Counted from the stretch's first letter, positions 9,527-21,318 are shown. The stretch is DNA of 64,000 bases from Cryptomeria japonica (GCF_030272615.1 NC_081409.1:874188594-874252593), one strand, 5' to 3'. A program made the numbers and translations. The notes: generated by a model not told the origin, from the letters alone.

Positions 9527-10315
9527 TGTATATGGTGAAAATGGATAACAATAATAACGATATTGAAAGGCTAAAATGAATTCAACCACAAAAACCCTAA
9601 CCTAACAACAACAAAGATCCACCATAACATATGAAGATTACCTTAGACAATGCAAATCAAACGAAATCACAAAGATTATACCATCACATGTTCAATAGGG
9701 TTTGGATCTCCATTCTTCCTATCTCCATTGATCTTGCTTGATATATTTGCTCTTAGATTTTATGTGCACAAGAGCTCAACAAAGAATGGAATGTGGTTGC
9801 AAGTAGGATCGTAGTGTAGTCAATTGCATAAATGGATTCATTAGTTAGCCTAGAATGATTAGGGTTTGATAATGAAGGAAGCATCTCCTTATATAGAAGA
9901 CACAATAAGAAATGGAGGGATAAGATTGAGAGATGTAAAAGGAGGTCGGCTATGATTAGAGGGTAGGTAACAGAAATAATAAAATAATGAAAGGGGTAGG
10001 TAGTGTATGAATTAAGAGATGAATGACATGTGTCATAGGTAGAAAAGGTTAATGAATTAATTAAATAAATAAAGATTTATTTAATTAATAGAAGAAGTGG
10101 GATCAATTAAATAAATAAGATATTTATTTAATTTTAGGAAAAAGGATAATTTAAATAAATAAATGAATTTATTTAAATGAGAAATAAGGCTAGAAGAGGA
10201 TAAATGAATTAATTAAATAAATAAAGATTTATTTAATTAATAGAAGAATTAGGCTAAAGTAATTAAATAAATAAAATATTTATTTAATTAGACATGAGAA
10301 TTTTAGGTGTCTACA
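9527..10315 (-). repeat. 5' LTR of element D (789 bp)
   Basis: On minus the LTR starts TGTAGACACC (10315) and ends ATACA (9527), giving canonical TG...CA ends, with the primer site immediately following. The first 260 bp (minus sense) contain five AT hairpins. Element C sequence begins directly beyond 10315. Confidence 0.7.
10056..10290. repeat. Five near-identical AT hairpins in the D LTR
   Basis: Perfect inverted repeats with ATTAAATAAAT-type arms: 10056-10089 (15-bp stem), 10105-10133 (12), 10149-10178 (12), 10208-10241 (15) and 10260-10290 (13). Loops are 4-6 nt. Short spacers of unrelated sequence separate them. They lie in the U3 side of the LTR. Confidence 0.9.
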
Positions 10316-11315
10316 GATCAAACTTGAAAATCTCTAATTGCATGTGTAGAATTGATCTTCACCAAATTATCAGTGTTAATGTATTCCATTCTCGTGGGCC
10401 ACAACCAACATTCACTACTTTGATAAATTACCTAACTTCCTTCGTTAGCTTCCTTTAGATAATACATATTTCTATCAATTCTTCTTCATTCTGCAATCAC
10501 TCTTCTAGAATTAGATTTTCTAATCTCACAAGGGGCATGAAATGTAAGTCTATATCCTTTACTACACATCTGACTAACACTTACAAGATTTTGTCTTAAG
10601 CCCTTAACATATAGAACATCTCTACCTTAATCTTCCCATGAATGGATATTGCTCCTTTACCATATACTAGAGTAGATTTTACACCACCAAAAATTGACTA
10701 ATCTACTATTTTTATTTTAAAAACTAATTAAAAAATTCTATCACCTATCATATGGTTTGAGAACCCACTATCAATCACCTATGCACTTAGCTCCTCTTTT
10801 GCATGCAAAGTAAATCATACAATTAATGATCTCTTATAATTTTCATCAGAATTATAGAAATTGGACTCCTCATCATCATCACCTTTCACAACCATAAATA
10901 ATGTTTCATTACTAGAGTGATCACTGCTCTTATCTTCAAACGAATAGCAACTTTCTTTATAGTAAAATCTTCTCCTACACTTATCTTTGTCTCTGTCAAC
11001 TATCATATTATGTATGTCATATCTTCTTTTATTACTTTAATCTATATAAGGACATGTAGCAACAAAATGACCAATCCTTCCACAATTGAAATATTTAAGA
11101 GGTAACTTAAATTTGTATTTACTATTGCCTTTCTTTAGTCTTCTGACAAATTTTGCTTCCACTTTATCAAGTTTGTCATCCAAGTTAGCATCAACTTCTA
11201 CTTTCTTAGTTCTATTGATTCATGGCATAAGTATACAAGTCTCCACTTTCTTCAATAACAAATACCTTAGGGATGAAAGACTTAGTAAGAGTCATAAGTA
11301 CCTTTCTCATAACTT
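10316..11315 (-). pseudogene. Copia element C: gag C-terminus, protease, pre-integrase
   Basis: On minus from 11310: a gag segment (VMRKVL..., a variant of the Ty1/copia gag motif R-K-I-L-x-x-L), an Asp/Ser-rich linker, then the protease motif (around 10760-10725) with D-S-G-F-S-N-H-M, and a GAG-pre-integrase region (about 10680-10400) ending at 10316 where element D begins. Several frameshifts and stops break it. The N-terminal half of the same gag lies at 47061-47445, on the other side of inserted element A. AACTT at 11311-11315 is the left target duplication of A. Confidence 0.7.
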
Positions 11316-12831
11316 TGATAGTTCTGATACTAAATGTTTAGTACAGATGCCAAGCTAACAAGATGAGAGGAGGGGATGAATCATACAAACTTAATCTTCC
11401 ATAAAATCAACAGATTCAACCTCGGTAACCTTATCAGAAAAACTATAAAGCATGCAAACTCATAAATAGACAAGATCACAAAACATATAACACCAGATTT
11501 AACGTGGAAACCCAAATAGGTTAAAACCATTGTGGGATTTTGGACCCACTAAGAAATATACTCTTCTAGAGTATGCTCGGTTAAAAGCAAATCGTGTTAA
11601 AGATTACAAACACATTTCTAGATGTGACCCGGTTAAGGGATTTCCCTCAGATCTTTTAGGATCTTAACCTTGTTAGAAGTGACCTTGTTAAAGGATTTCA
11701 AACACTCAATAAGAATGTCACCTTTCTAGAGGGTTTTACAAATAAGACTGTTAAGTCCACTCGGTTAAGAGATTTTCTATCACTTTAAAAAATAACAGTA
11801 ATAAAAATATATCTGCAACTTCACATCTAAAAATGATAAAGCGGATTCTTATTTGCTCAATACAATCTAGTCATAGGACTTATCTTGTCCTTCTATTGGG
11901 CTCTATACTCTGTTATCAAAATAGGTCTTCAAGCTTTAGTGCTCGGTAATCACTATGTAGCATCCATGTGCTTACATTTGCTTGCATGCATTGTTTATCA
12001 ATAGTTCCTTATTTATAAACAATTTGCCAACCGCTTAATCTCCTTGATCACATTTCCTATGATCAATCGTAGCCATCAGATCTTCAAACTTGACTAGGTT
12101 CAATGTATCCTTTGATCTGAAAATGTTTTACCCTACCTTGGAATTTGCATACATTTCTTGGAACTTGTGCTAGGGTATTGTAGTTCAATCTGAGCTGTAG
12201 ATCTTCCTGCCGATTTTTCTTTGCCATAGATTCTTTAACAAAATTCATGCACGACATACCAATCATTTAATCAGTTCCAGCTCATCAGCTTCCTTCATTA
12301 AATAATGCTTTTAATCATTTAATGCATTATGTTACAGCTTGGTTGCAACTCGGTAAATACTAATCTTCACTCGGTAGACATTCTGCCTTCATTAACCAAT
12401 AGCAATAACCTTAGGGTTTACCGACAAGGTTCCTTAGGGTGTATCGACTAGGTTCTTTGCTCGGTAACATAGTATAGTATTAACCTTACAAACAATAGCA
12501 TATGTAGGATATCAAAAAACAATCTAAACATCATGATCTCATCATTGTCTAACTCGGTAATAATAGTTGCCCATTGAATAACTTATTTCTCCCCTTATTC
12601 ATCACATTCTTTCTGTGTCTTTTACCGACATCTTAACTCTCTTCAAAACATACTTCTTAAGATATGACAACATCATACTGAATCAGAAAATTAATTTCTT
12701 GACATCAATGACAAAATAATAATACGAAGACAGTAAACATCCTTAATCAGTTATATCCATAATCATCAACAACCTTCTCAATATCCTTATTGAAATGCCA
12801 ACAATCTCTCATTGTAATTGGAATGCCAACA
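11316..12831 (-). repeat. 3' LTR of copia A (1516 bp)
   Basis: Matches 45558-47055 along its length. Next to it on + is ATCTCCCCCTTT, which on minus reads as a polypurine tract running into the LTR start TGTTGGCATT. It contains eight CTCGGT hexamers and the copia box around 11500-11540 (AACGTGGAAACCCAAATAGG on +). Confidence 0.9.
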
Positions 12832-12950
12832 ATCTCCCCCTTTGGCATTGATGGCAAAACCAATTGCTATGACCTAAAAGATTCAGATTTAGATTGCTGA
12901 AATGCTAAAATGCTCTCCCCCTGTCATTAGTCTTCTCCCCCTTTGACAAC
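12832..12950 (-). other. Polypurine tract of copia A plus two further tracts
   Basis: CTCCCCC-containing tracts on + at 12833-12843, near 12914-12922 and near 12933-12943 read as AAAGGGGGAG on minus. The first abuts the LTR and is the expected plus-strand primer. The others are extra copies. Confidence 0.7.
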
Positions 12951-13172
12951 AATGCCACAAAGAAAACTAAAACATAATTTCTTCCTATATGAAGTGATTT
13001 CCTTTGCTGTTCGGTCTCAACTTAGTCTCGATCAAAGCATTTTGTCTTCAATTCCTATTCCCTTTATTGTTTCCTGCACACCTTTAGAAAACCTCCTAAA
13101 GTGTGTAAATCAGCATCAACTCCTAACAGATATTCTATAGAGTCATCGAATTGATGCTTTCACTGAACTCGG

Positions 13173-13979
13173 TCAGTGAATGGAAGATAGGGGTAGGACC
13201 CCTAACTGACTTCTAAGATACTCAAAAGTGTCCCTTGGCAGTGGCTTGGTGAAGATATCTACTATTTGTTTCTTTGTGCTAACATACTCCAACACCACTT
13301 TCTTCTCTTGAACTTCTTCTCTAAGATAATGATACTTGATAGAGATGTGCTTTATCTTAGAGTGCATAACACGATTCTTTGAAATGTTAATGGCACTAGT
13401 ATTGTCATAGAATATAGTTACTAGCTTGGTAACTTTCTAATGTATACCTTCCAATAGTTGTTTGATCCATGCTATATTGGTACAATTCAATGCTGCAACA
13501 ACATATTCAGCTTCTGCTATTGACTATGAAACACATCCTTGTTTCTTGCTAAGCCAACTTACTATTCTTTCTCCTAAAAAGAAAGCTCCTCCACTTGTGT
13601 GTTTCCTATCATCAATGTTGCCTGCCCAATCAGCATTAGTATAAACTTTTAAATCAAAAACATTTTTCTTGTTATATGCTAAGCCATAATCTTCAGTGCC
13701 TTTCAAGTATCTGAAAATTCTCTTGATTGCTGTCATGTGTGTTTCCTTGGGATTTGCACAAAATCTTGCAACTATACCTACTGCATGTGCTATATCTGGC
13801 CTGTTGTGAACAACATATTGCAACTTTCCAATCATAGATCGGTAAAGTGTCTCATCAACAAATGCAGATTCATCGCTCTTTGATAATTTATAGTTGGTAG
13901 TCATAGGAGTACTTACTGGTTTTGAATCCTCCATTCCAAATTTAGTCATAGTCATAGGATTCAGTAATGAAAATCTCAT
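13173..13979 (-). pseudogene. RNase H domain of copia A
   Basis: Segments 13979-13524 and 13367-13173 make up the end of RT and the copia RNase H. The first contains RPDIAHAVG and RIFRYLKGT. The first RNase H Asp is replaced by Asn in VYTNADWAG, a G-to-A type change that should abolish activity. The second has KHISIKYHYLRE and ends with IFTKPLP, the standard copia C-terminus. A stop and a frame break lie around 13525-13370. Confidence 0.85.
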
Positions 13980-13998
13980 CTTTCATTTGTAGTAACTG

Positions 13999-14640
13999 TT
14001 AACCTATAAAATACTTTATCTCACCGATTAGTGACATCTCAAATTCTTTGCTCATTTCATTTCTAAAGGTCTTGCATAAAGAATCTTTTTCACAAAATAT
14101 AATGTCATCAACAAATATGGTTGAGATCAGCATTCCATTGTCATCGTTCTTCATGTACATATTGTTGTTTTCACTTGTTCTTATAAAACCAATATTGATC
14201 AAATAAGAGTGCAATCTCTCATACCATGCTCTAGGTGCTTGTTTCAAATCATATAATGCTTTGTTCAATTTACATACTTGATCATTATTCTTTCCTTCAA
14301 CAAATCCTTCAGGTTGTTCAATAAAAACTTCTTCTTCTAATATACCATTCAAAAATGCAGATTTGACATCCATTTGATATACCTTGAAATTCTTGTAAGC
14401 AACATATGCCAACAATGTTCTTACTCCTTCAAGTCTTGCCACAAGTGCAAAAGTCTCACCATAATCAATTCCTTCTTCTTGGGCATAACCTTTGCAAACT
14501 AGTCTTGCTTTATTTCTAATGACCTCACCTTTTTCATTCAGCTTGTTTCTGAAAATCCACTTTGTATCGATTACATTTTTGTTCTTCAGTCTTGGGACCA
14601 ATGTCCATGTGTCATTATTCTTGATTTGATCAATCTCTTA
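13999..14640 (-). pseudogene. Reverse transcriptase of copia A
   Basis: The frame 14601-13999 shows the copia RT order: [58 protein letters not shown] and the FVDD catalytic box (FVDDIIF). The two Asp of the box are intact. Stops separate it from integrase upstream and RNase H downstream. It would copy genomic RNA into DNA. The related element B has a parallel copy at 17744-18791. Confidence 0.9.
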
Positions 14641-15376
14641 TATCATAGTATTTATCCAATCTTCACTATTAAATGCCTCTTTCACTATCCTCGGTTTAAA
14701 TTTAGATATTAGACATGTGTTTTGTCTCAGTTTGTTCCTTTTCATTACTGGATAATTCTTATCTCCTATAATCTGACTTGATGCATGATTCCTTCTGACA
14801 TACTTGGCTAATATAAGCTTGGTAGGCTCTGTATGATCTTCTTCATCACTCAGTAATTGGATATTCTCTTCATTTCCTTCAACAGTCCTCTCAGTAAGAC
14901 TTGTCGATTGAACATAGACAAATTCATCATAATCTTCTGGTTCCTTGGAATTTCTTTCATCATTTCTTTCTGCAAATTCATCAATTTTCACATTTGTACT
15001 TTCTACTATTTTGTTAGATGATTTGATCAGACATTTAAATGCTTTGCTTCTAGAAGAAAAACCTAGAAATGTTCCTTCTTCACTTTTCTGATCAAACTTA
15101 CCATTTTTGTCATCTTTGTGAAAATACCATCTGCTTCCAAAGATTTTAAAATAACTTACATTAGGTTTCTTGTCATACCATATTTCATATGGTGTCTTCA
15201 AAGTTACTTTCTTCAGTTGTACTCCGTTCAGGGTGTAAACTGTTGTGCTTATTACTTCTCTCCAAAATGTTTGTGACACTTTCTTTTCAATCATCGGGGT
15301 TCTAGCACAATCCATTATAGATCTGTTTCTTCTCTCAGCAATTCCATTTGTTGTGGAGTTCTTGGTGCAGAGACTT
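14641..15376 (-). pseudogene. Integrase C-terminal half of copia A
   Basis: The frame contains NGIAERRNRSIMDCAR, which carries the third catalytic residue (Glu), then the copia tail with YEIWYDKKPNVSYFKIFG and FLGFSSRSKAF. The open frame runs on at its N-terminus into the LTR of element B, so its first ~24 residues are chimeric. The other half of the integrase resumes at 43526. GACTT at 15372-15376 is the left target duplication of B. Confidence 0.85.
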
Positions 15377-16870
15377 TGATAGTTCCGATACTTAATGTTA
15401 AGTACAGATGCCAAGCTAAAAAGAGAGGGGGGGGCATGAATCATACAAACTTAATCTTCCATAAAAATAATAGATTCAACCTCGGTAACATATACTTCAG
15501 TAATATAACCAAAACTACTAAACATGCAAACTCAAAAGCATATAAACATCATAACACTCATAACACCAGATTTAACGTGGAAACCCAAATAGGGAAAAAC
15601 CACTATGGGATTTTGGACCCACTAAGAAATATACTCTTCTAGAGTATGCTCGGTTAAAAGCAAATCCTGTTAAATATTACAAACACATTGCTAGATGTGA
15701 CCTGGTTAAGGGATTTCCCTCAGATCTGTTAGGATCTTCACCTTGTTAGAAGTGACCTTGTTAAAGGATTTCAAACACTCAATCAGAATGTCACCTTGCT
15801 AGAGGGTTTTACAAATAAGACTGTTAAGTCCACTCAGTTAAGAGATTTTTTGTCACTTTACAAAATAACAGTAATAAAAATCTATCTACAACTTCACATC
15901 TAAAATGCTAAAGAAGATTCTTATTTTCCCAATATAATAGGACTTATCTTGTCCATCTACTAGGCTCTATACTCTATTATTCAAAATAGGTCTTCAAGCT
16001 TCTGTGCTCGGTAATCACTATGTAGCATCCCTTTGCATACATTTGCCCACATGCATTGTTTATCAACAGTTCCTTATTTATAAACAATTTGCTGACCGCT
16101 TAATCTCCTTGATCACATTTCCCATGATCAATCATAGCTATCAGATCTTCAAACTTTGAATAGGTTCAATGTATCCTTCGATCTGAAAAATGTTTTACCC
16201 CACCTTCGAACTTGCATACATTTCTTGGAACTTGTGCTAGAGTATTGCAGTTCATTCTGAGCTGTAGATCTTCCTGCCAATTTTCCTTTTCCATAGATTC
16301 TTAACAAACTTCATGCATGGCATACCAATCATTTAATCATAGCCAACTCATCAGCTTCCTTCATTAAATAATGCTTTTATTCATTCAATACATTTTGTTA
16401 CTACTCGGTTGCAACTCAATAAATACTAAACTTCACTCGGTAGACATTCTGCCTTCATTAACCAATAGCGATAACCTTAGGGTTTACCGACTAGGTTCTT
16501 TTCTCGATAATATAGTATAGTATTAACCTTACAATTAATAATAGATGTAGGATATCAAAACAATCTAAACATCATGATCTCATCATTGTCTAACTTGGTA
16601 ATAGTTGCCCATTGAATAACTTATTTCTCCCCTTATTCATCACAGTCTTTCTCTGTCTTTTACCGACATCTTTATACTCATCAAATCATACTTTTTAAGA
16701 TATGGCAACATCATACTGAATTAGAAAATTAATTTTTTGACATCAATGACAAAATAATAATATTAAGACAGTAAACATCCTTAATCAGTTATATCCATAA
16801 TCATCAACAACCTTCTCAATATGCTTATTGAAATACCAACAATCTCTCCTTGTCTGTTATAATGCCAACA
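15377..16870 (-). repeat. 3' LTR of copia B (1494 bp)
   Basis: Starts TGATAGTTCCGATAC on + and ends AATGCCAACA, followed by ATCTCCCCCTTT (polypurine tract on minus). Collinear with both A LTRs. Several CTCGGT hexamers conserved in A are changed to CTCAGT or CTCGAT here. Confidence 0.9.
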
Positions 16871-17045
16871 ATCTCCCCCTTTGGCGTTGATGGCAAAACC
16901 AATTGATTTGACCTAATTGATTCGGATTGCTGTGAGATTCTGAAATGCTGAAATGCTCCCCCCCTGTCATCAGTCTTCTCCCCCATACATTAGTATCCAT
17001 TCCTTTTCTCCAGTCTTCTCCAGTCTTCTCCCCCTTTGACAACAA
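16871..17045 (-). other. Polypurine tract of copia B with extra copies
   Basis: CTCCCCC runs on + at 16872-16882, about 16956-16966, 16978-16985 and 17028-17037. The first abuts the LTR. A short direct repeat CTCCAGTCTT near 17009-17030 lies among them. Confidence 0.7.
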
Positions 17046-17266
17046 TGCCAAAAAGTAAATAACTAAAACATAATTTCTTCCTGTATGAAGTGATTTTCTA
17101 TTGTGATGTGTCAACTTAGTCTTGGTCAGAGCATTTTGTCTTCAATTCCTGTACCCTGTATTGTTTCCTGCACACCTTTAGAAAACATCCTAAAGTGTGT
17201 AAATCAGCATCAACTCCTAAAAGATATTCTATAGAGTCATCGAATTGATGCTTTCACCAAACTTGG

Positions 17267-17735
17267 TCAGTGAATGAAAGATAGGGGTAGGACCTCTAAC
17301 TTACTTCCGAGATACTCAAAAGTGTCCCTTGGCAGTGGCTTGGTAAAGAAATCTGTTATTTGTTCCTTTGTGCTAACATACTCCAACACCACTTTCTTCT
17401 CTCTAGCTTCTTCTCTAAGATAATGATATTTGATAGAGATGTGCTTTGTCTTAGAGTGCATAACAGGATTCTTTGAAATGCTAATGGCACTAGTATTGTC
17501 ATAGAATATAGTTACTGGCTCAGTAACTTTCTCATTTATACCTTCCAATAGTTGTTTGATCCATGCTATGTTGGTACAATTCAATGCTACAACAACGTAT
17601 TCAGCTTCTGCTATTGACTGTGAAACACATCCTTGTTTCTTGCTAAGCCAACTCACTAGTCTTTCTCCTAAAAAGAAAGCTCCTCCACTTGTGCTTTTCC
17701 TGTCATCAATGTTGCCTGCCCAATCAACATCAGTA
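17267..17735 (-). pseudogene. RNase H domain of copia B
   Basis: The frame 17656-17267 contains SWLSKKQGCVSQSIAEAEYV, IFYDNTSAI, KHISIKYHYLREE and FFTKPLP, the copia RNase H second half. Just upstream, 17735-17657 reads VYTDVDWAG in another frame, so the Asp lost in A is kept here. A frameshift separates the two. Confidence 0.85.
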
Positions 17736-17743
17736 TAAACTTT

Positions 17744-18791
17744 TTAATCAAAATCATTTCCTTTCTGATATACTAAGCCATAATCCTCAGTGCCTTTCAA
17801 GTATCTGAAAATTCTCTTGATTGTTGTCATGTGAGTTTCCTTAGGATCTACAGAGAATCTTGCAACTATACCTACTGCATGTGCTATATCTGGCCTACTG
17901 TGAATAACATATTGTAGCTTTCCAATCATGGATCGGTAAAGTGTCTCATCAATAGATGCAGATTCATCATTCTTTGATAGTTTACAATTGGTAGTCATAG
18001 GAGTACTTACTGGTTTTGAATCCTCCATTCCAAATTTCTTCAAGATTTCCTTTATGTACTTGGATTGAGTACTGAAAATCTCATTTTTCATTTGTAGTAT
18101 CTGTAAACCTATAAAATACTTTATCTCATCGATTAATGACATCTCAAATTCTTTGCTCATTTCATTTCCAAAGTTCTTGCATAAAGAGTCATTTCCACAA
18201 AATAAAATATCATCAACAAATATGGTTGAGATCAGTATTCCATTTTCATCATTCTTCATGTACATATTGTTATTTTCACTTGTTCTTATAAAACCAATCT
18301 TTATTAAATAAGAGTGCAATCTTTCATACCATGCTCTAGGTGCTTGTTTCAAACCATATAAAGCTTTGTTCAATTTACATACCTGATCTTTATTATTGTC
18401 TTCAACAAATCCTTCAGGTAGTTCAATAAAAAACTTCTTCTTCTAATATACCATTCAGAAATGTAGATTTGACATCCATTTGATATACCTTGAAATTGTT
18501 GTAAGCAGCATATGCCAACAATGTTCTTATTGCTTCAAGTCTTGCCACAGGTGCAAAAGTCTCACCATAATCAATTCCTTCTTCTTGGGCATAACCTTTG
18601 CAAATTAGTCTTGCTTTATTTCTAATGACCTCACCTTTTTCATTCAGCTTGTTTTTGAAGATCCACTTTGTACCGATTACATTTTTGTCCTTCAGTCTTG
18701 GGACTAGTTTCCATGTGTCATTCTTCTTGATTTGATCAATCTCTTCTGTCATAGAATTTATCCAATCTTTACTTTTAAATGCCTCTTTCAC
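17744..18791 (-). pseudogene. Reverse transcriptase of copia B
   Basis: Two segments, 18791-18423 and 18373-17744. The first has [37 protein letters not shown] and [12 protein letters not shown]. The second has [15 protein letters not shown] and an intact FVDD box (FVDDILF), followed by RPDIAHAVG and RIFRYLKGTEDYG. A one-base frameshift near 18,430 separates them. Otherwise it is the best kept RT in the window. Confidence 0.9.
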
Positions 18792-19690
18792 TATTCTCAG
18801 TTCAAATTCAAATGTCAGACATGTGTTCTATCTTAGTTTGTTCCTTTTCATCACTGGATCATCCTTATCTCCTATAATCTGACTTGATGCATGATGTCTT
18901 ATGACATACTTGGCTAATACAGGCTCGGTAGGCTCTGTATGATATTTTTCATCACTCGGTAACTGGATATTCTCTTCATTTCCTTTTGCAGTTTTCTCAG
19001 TAGGACTTGTCAGTTGAACATAGACAAATTCATCACAATCTTCTGGGTCTTTGGAGTTTCCTTCATCATTTATTTCTGCAAATTCATCCTTGTGTACATA
19101 GCATCTGCTTCCAAAGATTTTAAAATAACTTACATTAGGTTTCTTGTCATACCATATTTCTTATGGTGTCTTCAAAGTTCCTTTCTTCAGTTGTACTCGG
19201 TTCAGGGTGTAAACTGCTATGCTTATTGCTTCTCTCCAGAATATTTGTGGCACTTTCTTTTCAATCATCAGGGTTCTGACACAATCCACAATAGATCTGT
19301 TCTTCTCTCACCAATTCCATTTTGTTGTGGAGTTCTTGGTGCAGAGACTTGTCTTTTAATACCATGATCATTGCAGAAAAAGTTGAACTCATCAGATGTG
19401 AACTCTCCTCCTCTATCTGATCTAAGAAATTTTAATTCTCTTCCTGTTTCATTTTCAACTCTTGCCTTGTACCATTTAAACATTTGAAAAGCTTCTGATT
19501 TTTCTTTTAAAAACATTACTGACATCATCCTTGAGTAATCGTCCACAAATAATATGAAATATTTATGACCATAATAACTTTGAACTTTCATAGGACCACA
19601 AAGATCAGTGTGCACAAGATCTAAAATTCCCTTAGAAGTGTAGGACTTACTTGTAAAGCTTGATCTTGTCATTTTACCCATCTGGCATCC
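18792..19690 (-). pseudogene. Integrase of copia B
   Basis: The frame 19681-19268 holds the core: LVHTDLCGPM (first Asp), FVDDYSRMMSV, FLRSDRGGEF (second Asp) and APRTPQQNGIGER (Glu). All three catalytic residues are therefore present. From 19267 to 18792 the C-terminal part is broken by stops and frameshifts, with a deletion relative to copia A around 19,090. Integrase joins the DNA copy into host DNA. Confidence 0.85.
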
Positions 19691-20476
19691 TCAACACATA
19701 GCATTCTCAGACTTTTCCAAACTCGGTAGACCTCTTACTCGGTGCTTCTTGCTTATTTTGATCAGATTATCAAAATTTACATGACAAAACCTTTTATGCC
19801 ATAACCAGGTATCATCTATCTTTGCATACAGACACTTGTTCCAAGTTGGGTCAAGGTGAAATGTGTTACCTTTTGTTTGTGTCCCGGTAGCAGCTAACTT
19901 TCCATGCTTGTCATGAACTTTGACAATTCCTTTCTGAAATTCTATTCGGTATCCTATATTGTTTAGCTGTGCTACACTCAACAAATTGTGTTTCAAAACT
20001 TCAACCCAATAAACATCATTGCATCTTGCATTGTCAAGAAGTGTTATAGATCCTTTACCTTTTACCGGACATGGTGCATCATTACCAAATCTTACATAGC
20101 CTCCATCATAGTCTTCTAACATAACAAACTTGTATTTATCTCTTGTCATGTGATGTGAGCATCCACTATCTATGATCCAAGAATCATTAGTATTTATGTC
20201 AGATATTAGGGCTTTTTCTTCATACCTTTCTTCATCTGATCCTTCTTTGATAGCCACATAAACTACTTCCTCTAAATCAGTTTCATTTGATTTATCATCA
20301 TTGGATTCCTCATCGGCTATTAAGCATGACTTTATATCTCTTCTTCTGAAATCTCGATGTCCTCTGTAATGATTATCTTTATATCTGTCATCTCGGTAAT
20401 CTCTCTTTTTAGTAGAATCTTTGTCAGGATAGTTAGAAGCCATATGTCCTATCTTATCACAATTGAAACATTTCAA
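19691..20476 (-). pseudogene. Gag zinc knuckle, protease and pre-integrase of copia B
   Basis: 261-codon frame. The zinc knuckle at its start reads CFNCDKIGHMASNY: the last Cys of the C-C-H-C motif is Tyr, a G-to-A type change. An acidic linker follows, then the protease motif SWIIDSGCSHHMT with an intact D-S-G, and the GAG-pre-integrase block WLWHKRFCHVNFDNLIKISK. It ends at a stop before the integrase core. In the intact family this is the middle of one polyprotein. Confidence 0.9.
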
Positions 20477-21318
20477 GGTAGTTTTCCTTTATACTTACCT
20501 TTGCCTCTCGGTAACATTCTGGCTAATAGTGCTTCAAACACTTCTTGCTTTGTGATTTTCTCATACAATTTGTGTACTTCTTCCATGTTCTTGCAAAATA
20601 TTTCACTTGCTCCACTGTGATCCCCTTTAGTGTACTTACTCATTCTATCATTGTAATCATCAGATTCACCAATATGAAAAGAACTAAATGTAGATTTAAC
20701 TTTATTTACCGATGACCCGCTGTTATCAAAGTTACTTAACTCAAATGCACGTAGCTTGCCAATAGTAGCATCTAAATAAACTGGCATATTGGGTACAGAC
20801 CTTAATTCATTGATTGCAGAGACTTGGATTGCATAAGCTGGTAGAAGGGTTCTTAATAACTTACTTGTTATATCCTTTTCTTCAATAGTTCCACCTGCTC
20901 CTTTGATTTGATTGACAATCTCCTTTAGTCTTGTACTGTACTGGGTTATGTTCTCACCTTCATTCATCCTCATAGATTCAAGTTGTCCTCTTATACTATC
21001 CACTTTTTCTCTTTGAACATGTTCATCTCCACCATACATAGATATGAGCTTGTCCCACATTGCCTTTGCATCACTACAGCCTTCTAGATCATTAAACTCT
21101 GAATCGGTCAATGCAGATATTATTTCAATCATTGCTTGAATATGTTCTTGCTTTGCCTTTATCTCTTCCATTGTCAATGGATAGGTGCTCGGTGTGATGA
21201 AATCATTCTCTAGATAATATACAACATATTCTCCAGCTCCTGATAGGTGCAGCTTCATCCTTTTCTGCCATGTAGAGAAACTTGACTTGTTCAGATTCGG
21301 TGCATCCCTCTTATACAT
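20473..21318 (-). CDS. Gag (UBN2-type) of copia B
   Basis: 281-codon frame without internal stops. Starts KRDAPNLNKSSFSTWQKRMK, then W-D-K-L-I-S-M-Y-G-G and MRMNEGENITQYSTRLKEI, the UBN2/retrotrans_gag core of copia gags. The zinc knuckle follows one frame away at 20476. The ATG at 21318 lies 51 nt downstream of the primer site, so it is the likely start. It encodes the particle protein. A parallel, broken copy in A is at 44648-45493. Confidence 0.85.
   Translation of the reverse strand: MYKRDAPNLNKSSFSTWQKRMKLHLSGAGEYVVYYLENDFITPSTYPLTMEEIKAKQEHIQAMIEIISALTDSEFNDLEGCSDAKAMWDKLISMYGGDEHVQREKVDSIRGQLESMRMNEGENITQYSTRLKEIVNQIKGAGGTIEEKDITSKLLRTLLPAYAIQVSAINELRSVPNMPVYLDATIGKLRAFELSNFDNSGSSVNKVKSTFSSFHIGESDDYNDRMSKYTKGDHSGASEIFCKNMEEVHKLYEKITKQEVFEALLARMLPRGKGKYKGKLP

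Larger units (their letters stand above)
2667..10315 (-). mobile_element. Ty3/gypsy element D, internally deleted
   Basis: Reading on minus: LTR 10315-9527, primer site 9526-9501, a long leader (9500-6779), gag (6778-4588), protease (4403-3831), then a spacer fused to the integrase C-terminal domain (3647-2667). Reverse transcriptase, RNase H and the integrase core are missing. The gag zinc finger and overall style suggest a Tat-like lineage. The 3' LTR was not found. D's LTR abuts element C at 10316, so D probably inserted in the C pre-integrase region. The five bases after the LTR are GATCA, and the matching duplication should lie on D's other side. Confidence 0.75.
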
